Under the pieces are notes generated by a model. That model was not told where the DNA came from. It searched no databases and was given only the letters and a program-made list of their open reading frames with translations. The position numbers were made by a program, and so were the translations under genes. This document shows positions 18,282-27,432 of a DNA stretch of 64,000 nucleotides, piece after piece. Within the stretch, counting starts at the first letter, position 1; every line of letters begins with the position of its first letter. This stretch comes from Amycolatopsis sp. NBC_01488 (GTDB taxonomy: Bacteria; Actinomycetota; Actinomycetes; Mycobacteriales; Pseudonocardiaceae): contig NZ_CP109434.1 of NCBI RefSeq assembly GCF_036227105.1, forward strand, positions 4,530,001-4,594,000, written 5' to 3'.

Positions 18282-19487
18282 CTAGCAGGCGCCGTTGTCG
18301 ACCCAGACGCCCCATTCGCCGGTGGTGCCGGGCTCCTCGCCCTGCGTCCACCACTTGGCCGTCCACTTGTGGCTGTTGTGCGAGACGGTGTCGTCCTTGA
18401 CGTAGACCTTCGTCCGGTCCCACTCCGCCGCGGTGCACGAGCCGCCGCCCGGGGTGGTCGGGGTCGTCGTCACGGTCGGCGTCGTCTGCGGCGGGGTCGC
18501 GCCGGCGAACCGGACGCTGAACTTCGTGAAGTCCCAGTCGTTCTGCGGGACGTTGCTGCAGACGCCGTTGTCGGTCGTCCCGACGCACGCGCGGTCGCGG
18601 TTGACCGACCAGAACGTGAAGCGGCCGAGGCCGTGGCTGGTCGCGTAGTCGTAGACCGTCTGGAAGTCCGACGTGTAGAACATCTCGGCGGCGTCCGACT
18701 TGCCGTTCATGCCGGAGAAGCCCTCGTGCGAATACGCGGTCGCGCTGTCCCAGCCCATGTGCGACGTCAGCAGGCCGTGGAACGCCTCGAGCGCCGACAC
18801 CTGCGACGAGCCGCCGTTGAAGCCGCCGTCGAACGGCATGATCGAGAAGTTGTTGGGCGAGAAGCCGATCGACTTCGCCTGGTCGAGCAGCTGCGTGCCG
18901 AACCAGCCGGTGCCGGCCGTGGTGCCCGGCATGGTCACCGACACGAACAGGCCGGGGTTGTTGGCCTGCAACGTCTTCGCCGCGCCGAGCTCGTTCGCGA
19001 TGGCCGCGGTGTTCTCGTACTCGGGCTCCTCGAGGTCGAAGTCGATCGCCTTGAGCGAGTACTTGCTGATGACCTGCTGGTACGCGGCGGCGGTCGCCGC
19101 GACGGTGCCGCAGGTCTGGCCGAGCTTCGTGCCGCCGTAGCCGCCGACGGACACCGAGACGTCGCCGCCCGCGCCGCGGATCCGTGAGATCACGTTCGCG
19201 ACGGCGGTGTCGGACGAGACGGCCGACGTGCCGTCCCAGGTCGGGCTGCAGCCGCCGCCGTTGGGCGCCAGGATGAACGCGAGCTGGAAGGCCTTGAGCC
19301 CGGTCGCGTTCATCACGGTGACCGGGTCCGGTGGGTTGTTGCTCTGGGGCATCAGGTAGGGCGCCGCGGCGTACCAGTTGTTGCTCAACGCCGCGGTGGC
19401 CGAGGGCGCGCCGAGCACGAGGCTCACGGCGGTGGCGGCGGAAGTGGCGGCGGCGAGCCCAATGGCGGCCAGTCTGCTCCTGCGCAT
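18282..19487 (-). CDS. Secreted GH18 chitinase with C-terminal CBM5/12
   Basis: 401 residues. Signal peptide at about residues 1-33, then a GH18 barrel with the catalytic Glu in AIDFDLEEPE, a Thr/Pro linker (TPTVTTTPTTPGG) and a 50-residue chitin-binding module with the AKWWTQGEEPG signature. It hydrolyses chitin outside the cell. GGGAGGAC precedes ATG 19487. A DasR-type operator lies 39 bp upstream, so induction by N-acetylglucosamine is likely. Confidence 0.94.
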   Translation of the reverse strand: MRRSRLAAIGLAAATSAATAVSLVLGAPSATAALSNNWYAAAPYLMPQSNNPPDPVTVMNATGLKAFQLAFILAPNGGGCSPTWDGTSAVSSDTAVANVISRIRGAGGDVSVSVGGYGGTKLGQTCGTVAATAAAYQQVISKYSLKAIDFDLEEPEYENTAAIANELGAAKTLQANNPGLFVSVTMPGTTAGTGWFGTQLLDQAKSIGFSPNNFSIMPFDGGFNGGSSQVSALEAFHGLLTSHMGWDSATAYSHEGFSGMNGKSDAAEMFYTSDFQTVYDYATSHGLGRFTFWSVNRDRACVGTTDNGVCSNVPQNDWDFTKFSVRFAGATPPQTTPTVTTTPTTPGGGSCTAAEWDRTKVYVKDDTVSHNSHKWTAKWWTQGEEPGTTGEWGVWVDNGAC

Positions 19488-19525
19488 GATCTGTCCTCCC
19501 GGTGGGGATCGAGGGTGGACAAACT

Positions 19526-19541
19526 ATTGGACTAGACCATT
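19526..19541. promoter_or_regulatory. Putative DasR operator (dre) of the chitinase
   Basis: ATTGGACTAGACCATT matches the Streptomyces dre consensus ACTGGTCTAGACCAGT at 13 of 16 positions. It is near-palindromic and sits 39-54 bp upstream of the chitinase start, where DasR (GntR-family GlcNAc-responsive repressor) sites are found on chitinase promoters. Confidence 0.7.
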
Positions 19542-19749
19542 GACGAAGTCAAGACGCGAAGGTCGGATAGGCGCAATCCGCGGGCGAAAAGCGCCGGAAT
19601 ATCCGATATTTGCCCGAGGATTGATGGCACAGGGGTGAAGCCGGGCGGCTTCTGCGCGCGGAATCGGCGGGAGAGTAAGACGGCGGCCGGATTCGCGCGC
19701 GCCGAGGCGAAGTTGTGCGGTGCAGACGGGCAACCGGGGCCGGAGAAAC

Positions 19750-19870
19750 GGGCAAGCGGCGCGGGTGGGCAACGACGCGGGCCGGGCGAGCGGGCCGGAG
19801 AGAGGGGTAAGCGGCGCAGGCGTGCGACGACGCGGGCGGGCAAGCGGCGCAGGCGGGCGACGCCGCAAGT
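19750..19870. repeat. 33-bp GC-rich repeats in intergenic region
   Basis: Three related 33-bp units start at 19750, 19805 and 19838; the last two are directly adjacent. The core is GGGCAAGCGGCGCAGGCG followed by GGCGACGACGC. They lie in the roughly 390-bp non-coding stretch (19542-19934) between the chitinase promoter and the 3' end of the histidine kinase gene. I see no gene in that stretch. Confidence 0.6.
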
Positions 19871-19934
19871 AGGCGACGCCGCGGACAGGCAATGCGCCGA
19901 AGCTCCGCAACGCCGGAGCGACGCAGCCGCCTCC

Positions 19935-21017
19935 TCAGGCCCGCGGCAGCGACACGACCACCACCAGCCCACCCTCCGGCCGGGCCGTCGCCACCACCTC
20001 CCCGCCGTGTGCGCGCGCCACGGAGCGGACGATCGACAACCCCAGCCCTGCGCCCTCCGCCGCCACCCGGGCGCGGCGGTGGAACGGGTCGAACAGGGCC
20101 GGGACCTCCGCGGGCGGGATCACCGGGCCGCTGTTGGCCACCTCCAGCTCCACGCGCCCCGGCGACGATCGGGTCGTCACGCGCACCCAGCCGCCGGCGA
20201 TGTTGTGGCGGATGGCGTTCTCCACCAGGTTGTGGGCCAGCCTCTCCAGCATCAGCGCGTCGCCCAGCGTCACCGCTTCGCCGAGATCCTCCACGACCTC
20301 CGGCGGGGCGACGTGCGCCGCCACCGCTGCCAAGTCGACCGGGCAGCGCTCGGTCAGCGCGCTCTCCGATCGGGCCAGCAGCAGCAACCCGCTGATCAGC
20401 TTCTCGTGCCGCGAATTGATCCGCAGCAGCTTGCCGCCCAGCTCGCGGACGTCGTCGGACGCCGTGCGGCGGTGCATCGCCACCTCGACCAGCGACCGGT
20501 TCAGCGTCAACGGCGTCCGCAGCTCGTGCGACGCGTTCGCGACGAACCGGCGTTGCGCGTCGAAGGAGCGGTCGAGCCGCTCGACCATCACGTCGAACGC
20601 GTCGGCCAGGTCCTTCACCTCGTCGTCCGGGCCGTTCAGCGCGATGCGGGACTGCCCGCCCGGTTCGGCCGCCGCGGCGATGCGGCGCGCGGTGTCCGTC
20701 ACCTGGCGCAGCGGCGCCAGCGCGCGGCCCGCGACCAGCCAGCCCAGCCCGGCCGCGAGCACCGCCACCGCGCCGAGCGCGATCGCCCCCTGGGTCAGCA
20801 ACGACGTCGCTGCCGCTTCGCGCACCTGACGGGCCTGCTCGTCGAGGGACTCCGGCGAAGGCAGCACGGGCAGCCCGGCCGGGGCGGTGCCCGCGATGAA
20901 CGTGACGCGCCGCCCGACCTGCTGCGTGAACAGCAGGTACGTGACGCCCAGCAGCGCTCCGCCGGCCAGCAGGAACAGGCCGCCGTAGAGCACGGTCAGC
21001 CGCAGCCGGAGGCTCAT
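19935..21017 (-). CDS. Sensor histidine kinase
   Basis: 360 residues. TM1 near residues 7-28, a short extracytoplasmic sensor (about 30-85), TM2, HAMP (RALAPLRQVTDTARRI), HisKA with phospho-acceptor ASHELRTPLT, and HATPase_c with N-box NLVENAIRHN and G-box GLGLSIVRSVARAHGG. The start overlaps the regulator stop as ATGA, so the two are translationally coupled. The signal is unknown. Confidence 0.93.
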   Translation of the reverse strand: MSLRLRLTVLYGGLFLLAGGALLGVTYLLFTQQVGRRVTFIAGTAPAGLPVLPSPESLDEQARQVREAAATSLLTQGAIALGAVAVLAAGLGWLVAGRALAPLRQVTDTARRIAAAAEPGGQSRIALNGPDDEVKDLADAFDVMVERLDRSFDAQRRFVANASHELRTPLTLNRSLVEVAMHRRTASDDVRELGGKLLRINSRHEKLISGLLLLARSESALTERCPVDLAAVAAHVAPPEVVEDLGEAVTLGDALMLERLAHNLVENAIRHNIAGGWVRVTTRSSPGRVELEVANSGPVIPPAEVPALFDPFHRRARVAAEGAGLGLSIVRSVARAHGGEVVATARPEGGLVVVVSLPRA

Positions 21018-21670
21018 CGGAGCCGGTAGCCGACGCCGGTGACCGTCTCCACCAGCGGCGGGTCGCCGAGCTTGCGGCGCAGCTTGAGGATGGTGAGCCG
21101 GACGGCGCCGGTGAACGGGTCCGCGTGCTCGTCCCACGCCTTCTCCAGCAGGTGCTCCGCGGACACGGCGGCGCCATCCGCGCGCAGCAGCTCGGCGAGC
21201 ACGGCGAACTCCTTTTTGGACAGTGGCAGGTACCGCCCGTCGCGGAACACCTCGTGCCGCGCCGGGTCGAGCGTGACGCCGGAGCGGCGCAGGATCGGCG
21301 GCGCGGCCGGCCGGCAGCGGCGCCCCAGCGACTGGATGCGCGCGGCCAGCTCGGGAAAGGCGAACGGCTTCGTCAGGTAGTCGTCGGCGCCGAGCGACAG
21401 CCCGTCGACGCGGTCGGTGACCTCGACGGCCGCGGTGAGCATCAGCACCCGCGTCGCCGCGTCGGAGGCGACCACCCGCCGGCAGACGTCGTCGCCGTGC
21501 ACGACCGGTAGGTCCCGGTCGAGCACGACGACGTCGTAGTCGTGCACGGCGATCCGCTCGAGCGCGGCGCCGCCGTCGTGGGCGATGTCGACGGCGTGCG
21601 ACTCGTCGCGCAGCCACTCCGCGATCGCGTCCGCGAGCATCGGCTCGTCCTCCACCACCAGGACCCGCAT
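21014..21670 (-). CDS. OmpR/PhoB-family response regulator
   Basis: 218 residues. Receiver domain with the phospho-Asp in VVVLDRDLPVVHG, Thr in MLTAAVE and Lys in YLTKPF, then a winged-helix trans_reg_C domain (KKEFAVLAELLRADGAAVS; VRLTILKLRRKLGDPPLVETVTGVGYRLR). It partners the downstream kinase. The start at 21670 is 35 bp after the GT39 stop, so all three genes are probably one operon. Confidence 0.94.
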   Translation of the reverse strand: MRVLVVEDEPMLADAIAEWLRDESHAVDIAHDGGAALERIAVHDYDVVVLDRDLPVVHGDDVCRRVVASDAATRVLMLTAAVEVTDRVDGLSLGADDYLTKPFAFPELAARIQSLGRRCRPAAPPILRRSGVTLDPARHEVFRDGRYLPLSKKEFAVLAELLRADGAAVSAEHLLEKAWDEHADPFTGAVRLTILKLRRKLGDPPLVETVTGVGYRLR

Positions 21671-21705
21671 CCCGCCATGATCGCCGCGGCGGTGTTTCCT
21701 CGCCG

Positions 21706-23538
21706 TTAGCACCGGTAGAGCGTGTCCGGGCCGCCGCGCAGCGGACCGGCGCCGCCGTAGGCACCGGGGTCGACGACCGCGCAGTGCTGCTCGATCCAGC
21801 GTTGCCGTGCACCCTGGGCCGGGCTGCGCGGCGGCCCGGGCACGGTGGCCGCGCTGCTCAGCACGAACCGCAGCTTGCCTTCCGCGAGCCATCGGTCGAG
21901 CTGCGTGACCGACGGCGCGTCGTCGCGGCCGCCGAAGCCGCCCATGCCGATCACGGTCGCGTCCGAGTCGATCAGGAACGGCGCGACCGCGCCCGCTTCG
22001 GCGTTCACCGCCAGGGTGATTTCGGTGCCGTTCCGCCGGGCGTAGTCGAGGATGCGGCGTTGCTCGTCCGACAGCGTGGCGGTGCCGTCGCCGCCGGAAA
22101 GCACCAGCTTCGGTCCCGGCCCGCCGGGCGACGGCGGGGCCGGTGCGCCCGGACCCGTGGCAGGCCCGGCGGCGGGCAGCGTCCCGGCGGACGTGCTCTG
22201 CGCGGCGGCGAACGACCACACGGCGGGGGTGAGCAGCAGCGGCACCAGCGCGGCGGCGAGCGCACGCCGATGCGGCGCGACGACCAGCCACGCGATCGCG
22301 GCGACGGCCGTGGCGAGGACCGCCCAGCGCGTCCACCCGTAGAACGACGTGTCCCGCGACGTCAGCGCGAACGCCCAGGCCGCGCTCCCCGCGACAGCGA
22401 CCGGCAGCAGGGTTCGCCGGTGGCGCCGCCACAGCAGCGCGAGCCCGGCGGCCGACACCGCGGCGACGGCGGGCGCCATCGCCGTCGTGTAGTACAGGTG
22501 CCAGATGCCGCCGGCGAAGCTGAAGACGACAGTGGTCACGACCAGCCAGCCGCCCCAGAGCAGCCAGCCCGCGTCACGCCACCGGCGTCCGAGGACGATC
22601 AGGACGAGCAGCGCGAGCGGCAGCAGCCACGAGATCTGCCCGCCGACGACGTCGTTGAACATCCGGCCCGGCCCGGGATCGCCGCCGAACGACGACACGG
22701 TCTGCTGCCCGTTGTGCATGATCATCACACCGCCGCCCTCGCCGTCGCCGGAGAGACGGCCGAAGCCGTTGTAGCCGAAGACGAGGTCCCACGCGGAGCC
22801 GTCTTCGCTGCCGCCCATGTACGGCTTGGCGCCCGGCCACCAGTCGTACAGCGCGATCCACCAGAACGACGAAACGACCAGCACGACCCCGGCGCCGAGG
22901 ACGTCCAGCAGCCGGCGTTTCAATGGCCCGGTCGTCCCGGCGAGGTAGGCGGCGACCAGCGCGGGCACGACGATCCACGCCTGCAGCATCTTGGTCAGGA
23001 ACCCGCAGCCGACGAAGAAAGCGCACCACCACAACCACTTCCGGCCGTCCCGCAGCGAGCGGGTGAGCGCGTACGCGGCGGCGACCAGGAACAGGACGAG
23101 CAGCGTGTCGGGGTTGTTGTCGCGGTCGATGATCACGGTGACGGGCGTCAGCGCGAGGATCGCGGCGGCCAGGAGGGCGACGTTCTCGCCCGCCCACAGC
23201 CGGACCGTGCGGTGGAGCAGGAAGACCGCCGCGACGCCTTCGAGGACCTGCGGCAGCAGCAGAGCCCAGCCGTGGTAGCCGAAGATCAGGACGGAGAGGG
23301 CTTGCGGCCACAGGGCCATCGGCGGTTTGTCGACCGTGACGACGCCGTAGGGGTCGAAGGAGCCGAAGAGGAAGTTCGTGAACCCGCTGGTCATCGACTT
23401 GACGGCGGCCGCGTAGTAGGTGTTGCCGACCTGGCCGTCGCCGATCTTCCAGGCGTAGAGCACGACGGCGCCGAGGCAGACGAGGGGAAGCGCCCAGGGG
23501 CGGGTCTTCGGAGGAGCGGCGGTGATCATGCCCGCCAC
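21706..23538 (-). CDS. GT39-family membrane glycosyltransferase
   Basis: 610 residues with about 11-12 predicted membrane helices and a soluble C-terminal part. GT-C fold of the protein mannosyltransferase/ArnT type: the first loop has the acidic region before NTYYAAAVKSM, and DRDNNPDTLLVLFL is the conserved dolichyl-mannose-type motif. It transfers a sugar from a polyprenyl phosphate to protein or an envelope acceptor. Start at ATG 23538, or ATG 23529 three codons on. The operon with a two-component pair suggests surface glycosylation is tied to envelope sensing (inference). Confidence 0.85.
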   Translation of the reverse strand: MAGMITAAPPKTRPWALPLVCLGAVVLYAWKIGDGQVGNTYYAAAVKSMTSGFTNFLFGSFDPYGVVTVDKPPMALWPQALSVLIFGYHGWALLLPQVLEGVAAVFLLHRTVRLWAGENVALLAAAILALTPVTVIIDRDNNPDTLLVLFLVAAAYALTRSLRDGRKWLWWCAFFVGCGFLTKMLQAWIVVPALVAAYLAGTTGPLKRRLLDVLGAGVVLVVSSFWWIALYDWWPGAKPYMGGSEDGSAWDLVFGYNGFGRLSGDGEGGGVMIMHNGQQTVSSFGGDPGPGRMFNDVVGGQISWLLPLALLVLIVLGRRWRDAGWLLWGGWLVVTTVVFSFAGGIWHLYYTTAMAPAVAAVSAAGLALLWRRHRRTLLPVAVAGSAAWAFALTSRDTSFYGWTRWAVLATAVAAIAWLVVAPHRRALAAALVPLLLTPAVWSFAAAQSTSAGTLPAAGPATGPGAPAPPSPGGPGPKLVLSGGDGTATLSDEQRRILDYARRNGTEITLAVNAEAGAVAPFLIDSDATVIGMGGFGGRDDAPSVTQLDRWLAEGKLRFVLSSAATVPGPPRSPAQGARQRWIEQHCAVVDPGAYGGAGPLRGGPDTLYRC

Positions 23539-23586
23539 CCAACCGGGACCGGCGTTTCCCGGGCGTTTCCGCCGCGGCAGAGGGTG

Positions 23587-26500
23587 TCACTCGGATTCGA
23601 GGTCGCCCTCCAGGGACAGGTACACCGCGCGCATCTTCGCAAGCAGCTCCGGATCGGGTTCTTCCCACAGCCCCCGGTCCGCGGCCTCGTTCAACCGCTC
23701 CACGATCCCCCGCAGCGCCCACGGATTGGCCTGCCGCAGGAACTCCTGGTTCACCTCGTCCAGCACGTACGACTCGGTCAGCTTTTCGTACATCCAATCG
23801 CCGACGACGCCCGCAGTAGCGTCGAAGCCGAACAGGTAGTCCACTGTGGCCGCCAGCTCGAACGCGCCCTTGTAGCCGTGCCGGCGCATCGCCGCCAGCC
23901 AGCGCGGGTTCACCACGCGGGCCCGGAACACCCGGGCCGTCTCCTCGCCCAACGTGCGCGTCCGCACTGAGTCCGGCGAAGTGCTGTCGCCCACGTAGGA
24001 CGCCGGGGCCGTGCCGGTCAACGCGCGGACCGTCGCGATCATCCCGCCGTGGTACTGGAAGTAGTCGTCCGAATCGGCGATGTCGTGCTCGCGCGTGTCC
24101 GTGTTCTTCGCCGCCACCACGATGCGCTTGTACGAGTTCTCCATGTCCTCGCGCGCCGGACGGCCGTCCAGGTCGCGGCCGTACGCGAAGCCGCCCCAGA
24201 CCGCGTACACCTCCGCCAGATCCTTGTCGTCACGCCAGTTTCCGCTGTCCATCAGCGGCAGGAGCCCCGCGCCGTACGCTCCCGGCTTCGAGCCGAAGAT
24301 CCGTGTCGTCGCCCGGCGGGCGTCTCCGTGCGCGGCCAGGTCCGAGGCGACGTGCGCGCGGACGAAGTTCTCCGACGAAGGTTCGTCCAAAGAGGACACG
24401 AGACGCACGGCGTCGTCCAGCAAGGCGATCACGTGCGGGAAGGCGTCGCGGAAGAAGCCACTGATCCGGACCGTGACGTCGATCCGAGGACGGCCCAGCT
24501 CGGCCAGCGGAATGGCTTCGATCCCGGTGACCCGCCGGGACGCCTCGTCCCACACCGGCTGGACGCCCAGCAGCGCCAGGACTTCCGCCGCGTCGTCGCC
24601 GGACGTCCGCATCGCCGACGTCCCCCACACCGACAGACCCACCGAGCGCGGCCAGTCCCCATTGTCCTCGCGGTAGCGGCGCAGCAGCGAATCCGCCAGC
24701 GCCTGGCCGGTTTCCCACGCGAGCCGGCTCGGGATGGCCTTCGGGTCGACCGTGTAGAAGTTGCGTCCGGTCGGCAGCACGTTCACCAGCCCGCGCAACG
24801 GCGACCCGCTCGGTCCCGCCGGGATGTACCCGCCGTCGAGAGCGTGCAGCACGGCGTCCAGCTCCGCCGAAGTACCCGCCAGCCGCGGGACGATTTCGGA
24901 AGCCGCGAACGAAAGCACCCGCGCGACCGCCGCGTCCGGTGCCACCGAATCCACCGCCGTGACGTCCCAGCCGCGCATCTCCATCGTCTGGACCAGCTCC
25001 CGCGCCGTCTTCTCGACAGCGTCCACATCGGACATCGGCGCGCCTTCCTTGAGGCCCAAGGCGGACCGCAGACCGGGAACCGCGCCCTGCTTGCCACCCC
25101 ACATCTGCGACGCGCGCAGCATCGCCAGCACCAGGTTGACGCGTGCCTCGCCGACCGGCGCCGCGCCGAGGATGTGCAGACCGTCACGGATCTGGGCGTC
25201 CTTGACCTCGCACAGCCAGCCGTCGATGTGCAGCAGGAAGTCGTCGAACTCCGCGTCGTGCGGCCGCTCCTCGATGCCGAGGTCGTGGTCCAGCTTCGCC
25301 GCTTGGATGAGCGTCCAGATCTGGGCGCGGATCGCCGGCAGCTTCGCCGGGTCCATCGCCGCGATGTTCGCGTGCTCGTCCATGAGCTGCTCGAGCCGCG
25401 CCAGGTCGCCGTACGACTCCGCGCGCGCCATCGGCGGGATCAGGTGGTCGACGATCGTCGCGTGCGCCCGCCGCTTCGCCTGCGCGCCCTCGCCCGGGTC
25501 GTTGATCAGGAACGGGTACACCAGCGGCAGGTTCCCCAGGACGGCGTCCGGCGCGCACGACGCCGACAGCCCGGCCGTCTTGCCCGGCAGCCATTCGAGG
25601 GACCCGTGCTTGCCCAGGTGGACGACCGCGTGCGCCCCGAACTCCTCCTCCAGCCACCGGTAGGCGGCCAGGTAGTGGTGGCTCGGCGGCAGGTCCGGGT
25701 TGTGGTAGATCGCGACGGGGTTCTCACCGAACCCGCGCGGCGGCTGGATCATGATGATGACGTTGCCGCTCTGCAGCGACGCCAGCACGATGTCCCCGTC
25801 GTCGACGTACAGCTCGCCCGGCGCCGGGCCCCAGTGTTCTTCGGCGCCTTCGCGCAGCTCGGCGGGCAACGCATCGAACCACTTCTGGTAGCGCGCGGCG
25901 GGGACGCGGATCGGGTTTCCGGAGAGCTGCTCTTCGGTCAGCCATTCCGGGTCCTGGCCGCCGGCGGCGATGAGTGCGTGGATCAGCGCGTCACCGTCGG
26001 GCTGGTCGGTGCCGGTCGGATCGACGCCCGGGAACGCCTCCGCGCCCAGGTCGTACCCCTGTTCGCGCATCCGCCGCAGCAGCTCGATCGCCGACGCGGG
26101 CGTGTCCAGCCCGACCGCGTTGCCGACGCGAGAGTGCTTCGTCGGGTACGCGGACAACATCAGTGCGATCCGCCGGGAAGACGGCGGTGTGTGCCGCAGC
26201 CGGGCGTGCGCGAGGGCGATCTTCGCGACGCGGGACGCGCGTTCGGCGTCCGGCACGTACCGGGGGAGCCCGTCTTCGTCCAGCTCCTTGAACGAGAACG
26301 GCACCGTGATCAGCCGCCCGTCGAACTCCGGGACGGCCATCTGGTTCCCGGCGTCGAGCGGCGACAGGCCTTCGTCACTGGCTTCCCACGTCTGACGGTC
26401 GCTGGTCAGGCACAGCGCCTGCAGGATCGGGACGTCGAGCGCGGCCATCTCGGCGACGTCCCACGCCTCGTCGTCGCCGCCGGCCCCCGCCGCCGACGGC

Positions 26501-27150
26501 CGGGTGCCGCCCGCCGCGAGGACGGTGACCAGCAACGCGTCGACCTGGCCCAGCTCGGCCATCATCTCCGGCTCGCGCGTACGCAGCGAAGCACAGTAGA
26601 TCGGCAACGCGCGCCCGCCCGCGGCTTCGATCTCGTCGGCGAGCACGTGGACGAAGTTCGTGTTCCCGGACAGGTGATGGGCCCGGTAGTACAGGATCCC
26701 GACGACCGGGCCCTCGGCACGCGACGGCCGTTCGAGCACGCCCCACGCGGGTTGCGCGGCGGGCGGCTCGAAGCCGTCGCCGGTGAGCAGGAGCGTGTCG
26801 GAGAGGAACCGGTGCAGCTGGGTGAGGTTCGCCGGGCCGCCCTGCGCCAGGTAGGCGTGGGCCTCGGCGGCGATGCCGGCCGGGACGGTCGAGAGCTTCA
26901 TCAGCTCGGCGTCCGGCGTCTGCTCCCCGCCCAGGACGACGACGTGCGCGCCCGACGACCGCAGCGCGTCCAGGCCGTCGGCCCAGCTCCGCGGCGTGCC
27001 GAGGATGCGGACGACCACGATGCGCACGCCGTCGAGCAGGTCCGGCAGTTCGGCGACGCCGATGCGCGAGGGGTTCGCCAACCGGTAGTCGGCGTCGGCC
27101 GACCGGGCGCTGAGCAGGTCGGTGTCCGAAGTGGACAGAAGCAGGATCAC
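23587..27150 (-). CDS. cobN: Cobaltochelatase subunit CobN
   Basis: 1187 residues, full-length CobN/BchH family. The large subunit binds hydrogenobyrinic acid a,c-diamide and Co2+ in aerobic B12 synthesis and needs an AAA/VWA motor subunit, present here at 47568-49520. Characteristic segments are LVTVLAAGG, HLGKHGSLEWLPGK and SLDEPSSENFVRAH. The GTG at 27150 is preceded by GGAGGAA and lies just downstream of a cobalamin riboswitch, so expression falls when B12 is plentiful. Confidence 0.96.
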   Translation of the reverse strand: MILLLSTSDTDLLSARSADADYRLANPSRIGVAELPDLLDGVRIVVVRILGTPRSWADGLDALRSSGAHVVVLGGEQTPDAELMKLSTVPAGIAAEAHAYLAQGGPANLTQLHRFLSDTLLLTGDGFEPPAAQPAWGVLERPSRAEGPVVGILYYRAHHLSGNTNFVHVLADEIEAAGGRALPIYCASLRTREPEMMAELGQVDALLVTVLAAGGTRPSAAGAGGDDEAWDVAEMAALDVPILQALCLTSDRQTWEASDEGLSPLDAGNQMAVPEFDGRLITVPFSFKELDEDGLPRYVPDAERASRVAKIALAHARLRHTPPSSRRIALMLSAYPTKHSRVGNAVGLDTPASAIELLRRMREQGYDLGAEAFPGVDPTGTDQPDGDALIHALIAAGGQDPEWLTEEQLSGNPIRVPAARYQKWFDALPAELREGAEEHWGPAPGELYVDDGDIVLASLQSGNVIIMIQPPRGFGENPVAIYHNPDLPPSHHYLAAYRWLEEEFGAHAVVHLGKHGSLEWLPGKTAGLSASCAPDAVLGNLPLVYPFLINDPGEGAQAKRRAHATIVDHLIPPMARAESYGDLARLEQLMDEHANIAAMDPAKLPAIRAQIWTLIQAAKLDHDLGIEERPHDAEFDDFLLHIDGWLCEVKDAQIRDGLHILGAAPVGEARVNLVLAMLRASQMWGGKQGAVPGLRSALGLKEGAPMSDVDAVEKTARELVQTMEMRGWDVTAVDSVAPDAAVARVLSFAASEIVPRLAGTSAELDAVLHALDGGYIPAGPSGSPLRGLVNVLPTGRNFYTVDPKAIPSRLAWETGQALADSLLRRYREDNGDWPRSVGLSVWGTSAMRTSGDDAAEVLALLGVQPVWDEASRRVTGIEAIPLAELGRPRIDVTVRISGFFRDAFPHVIALLDDAVRLVSSLDEPSSENFVRAHVASDLAAHGDARRATTRIFGSKPGAYGAGLLPLMDSGNWRDDKDLAEVYAVWGGFAYGRDLDGRPAREDMENSYKRIVVAAKNTDTREHDIADSDDYFQYHGGMIATVRALTGTAPASYVGDSTSPDSVRTRTLGEETARVFRARVVNPRWLAAMRRHGYKGAFELAATVDYLFGFDATAGVVGDWMYEKLTESYVLDEVNQEFLRQANPWALRGIVERLNEAADRGLWEEPDPELLAKMRAVYLSLEGDLESE

Positions 27151-27189
27151 GAGGTTCCTCCTCGGGGTCCGCGCCCCGGGTCGACGGGC

Positions 27190-27300
27190 GCGCCGGCCGG
27201 AGTTCCTGGCTCCCGGAGAGAGCGTGCTCTCCGGTGACAGTGGCGGGACCGCCCCGGACTCTCACCGGGTTCCTCCACCTGCCGACGCGTGGGTATCGCC
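27190..27300 (-). promoter_or_regulatory. Cobalamin (AdoCbl) riboswitch upstream of cobN
   Basis: Minus-strand elements in order: GGAACCC (complement of 27267-27273), the GTGAGAGTCC turn, CCGCCACTG (complement of 27238-27246) and a B12-box-like GAGCCAGGAACTCCGGCC (within the complement of 27195-27214). These follow the conserved order of the B12 riboswitch. Limits are approximate; paired flanks may extend to about 27330 and 27170. The downstream end adjoins the cobN ribosome site, suggesting translational control. Confidence 0.88.
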
Positions 27301-27432
27301 CTCACTCTCCGGTGCGCGCGAGACGGCGTCAAGGTGACGTTGCCCGGGTTGCGCCGGGAGCGATCGATGCAGCTTCCCCACCTGCTGTGCTGGTCAGGGA
27401 CACCAAGGACCGCACCCGGCTCGTGGCGCGCT

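Noticed and set aside
24049..27237. 1062-codon open frame on the + strand opposite cobN
   Set aside because: Antisense shadow caused by high GC third positions; Arg/Val/Gln-rich with no motifs, while the cobN frame is fully conserved.
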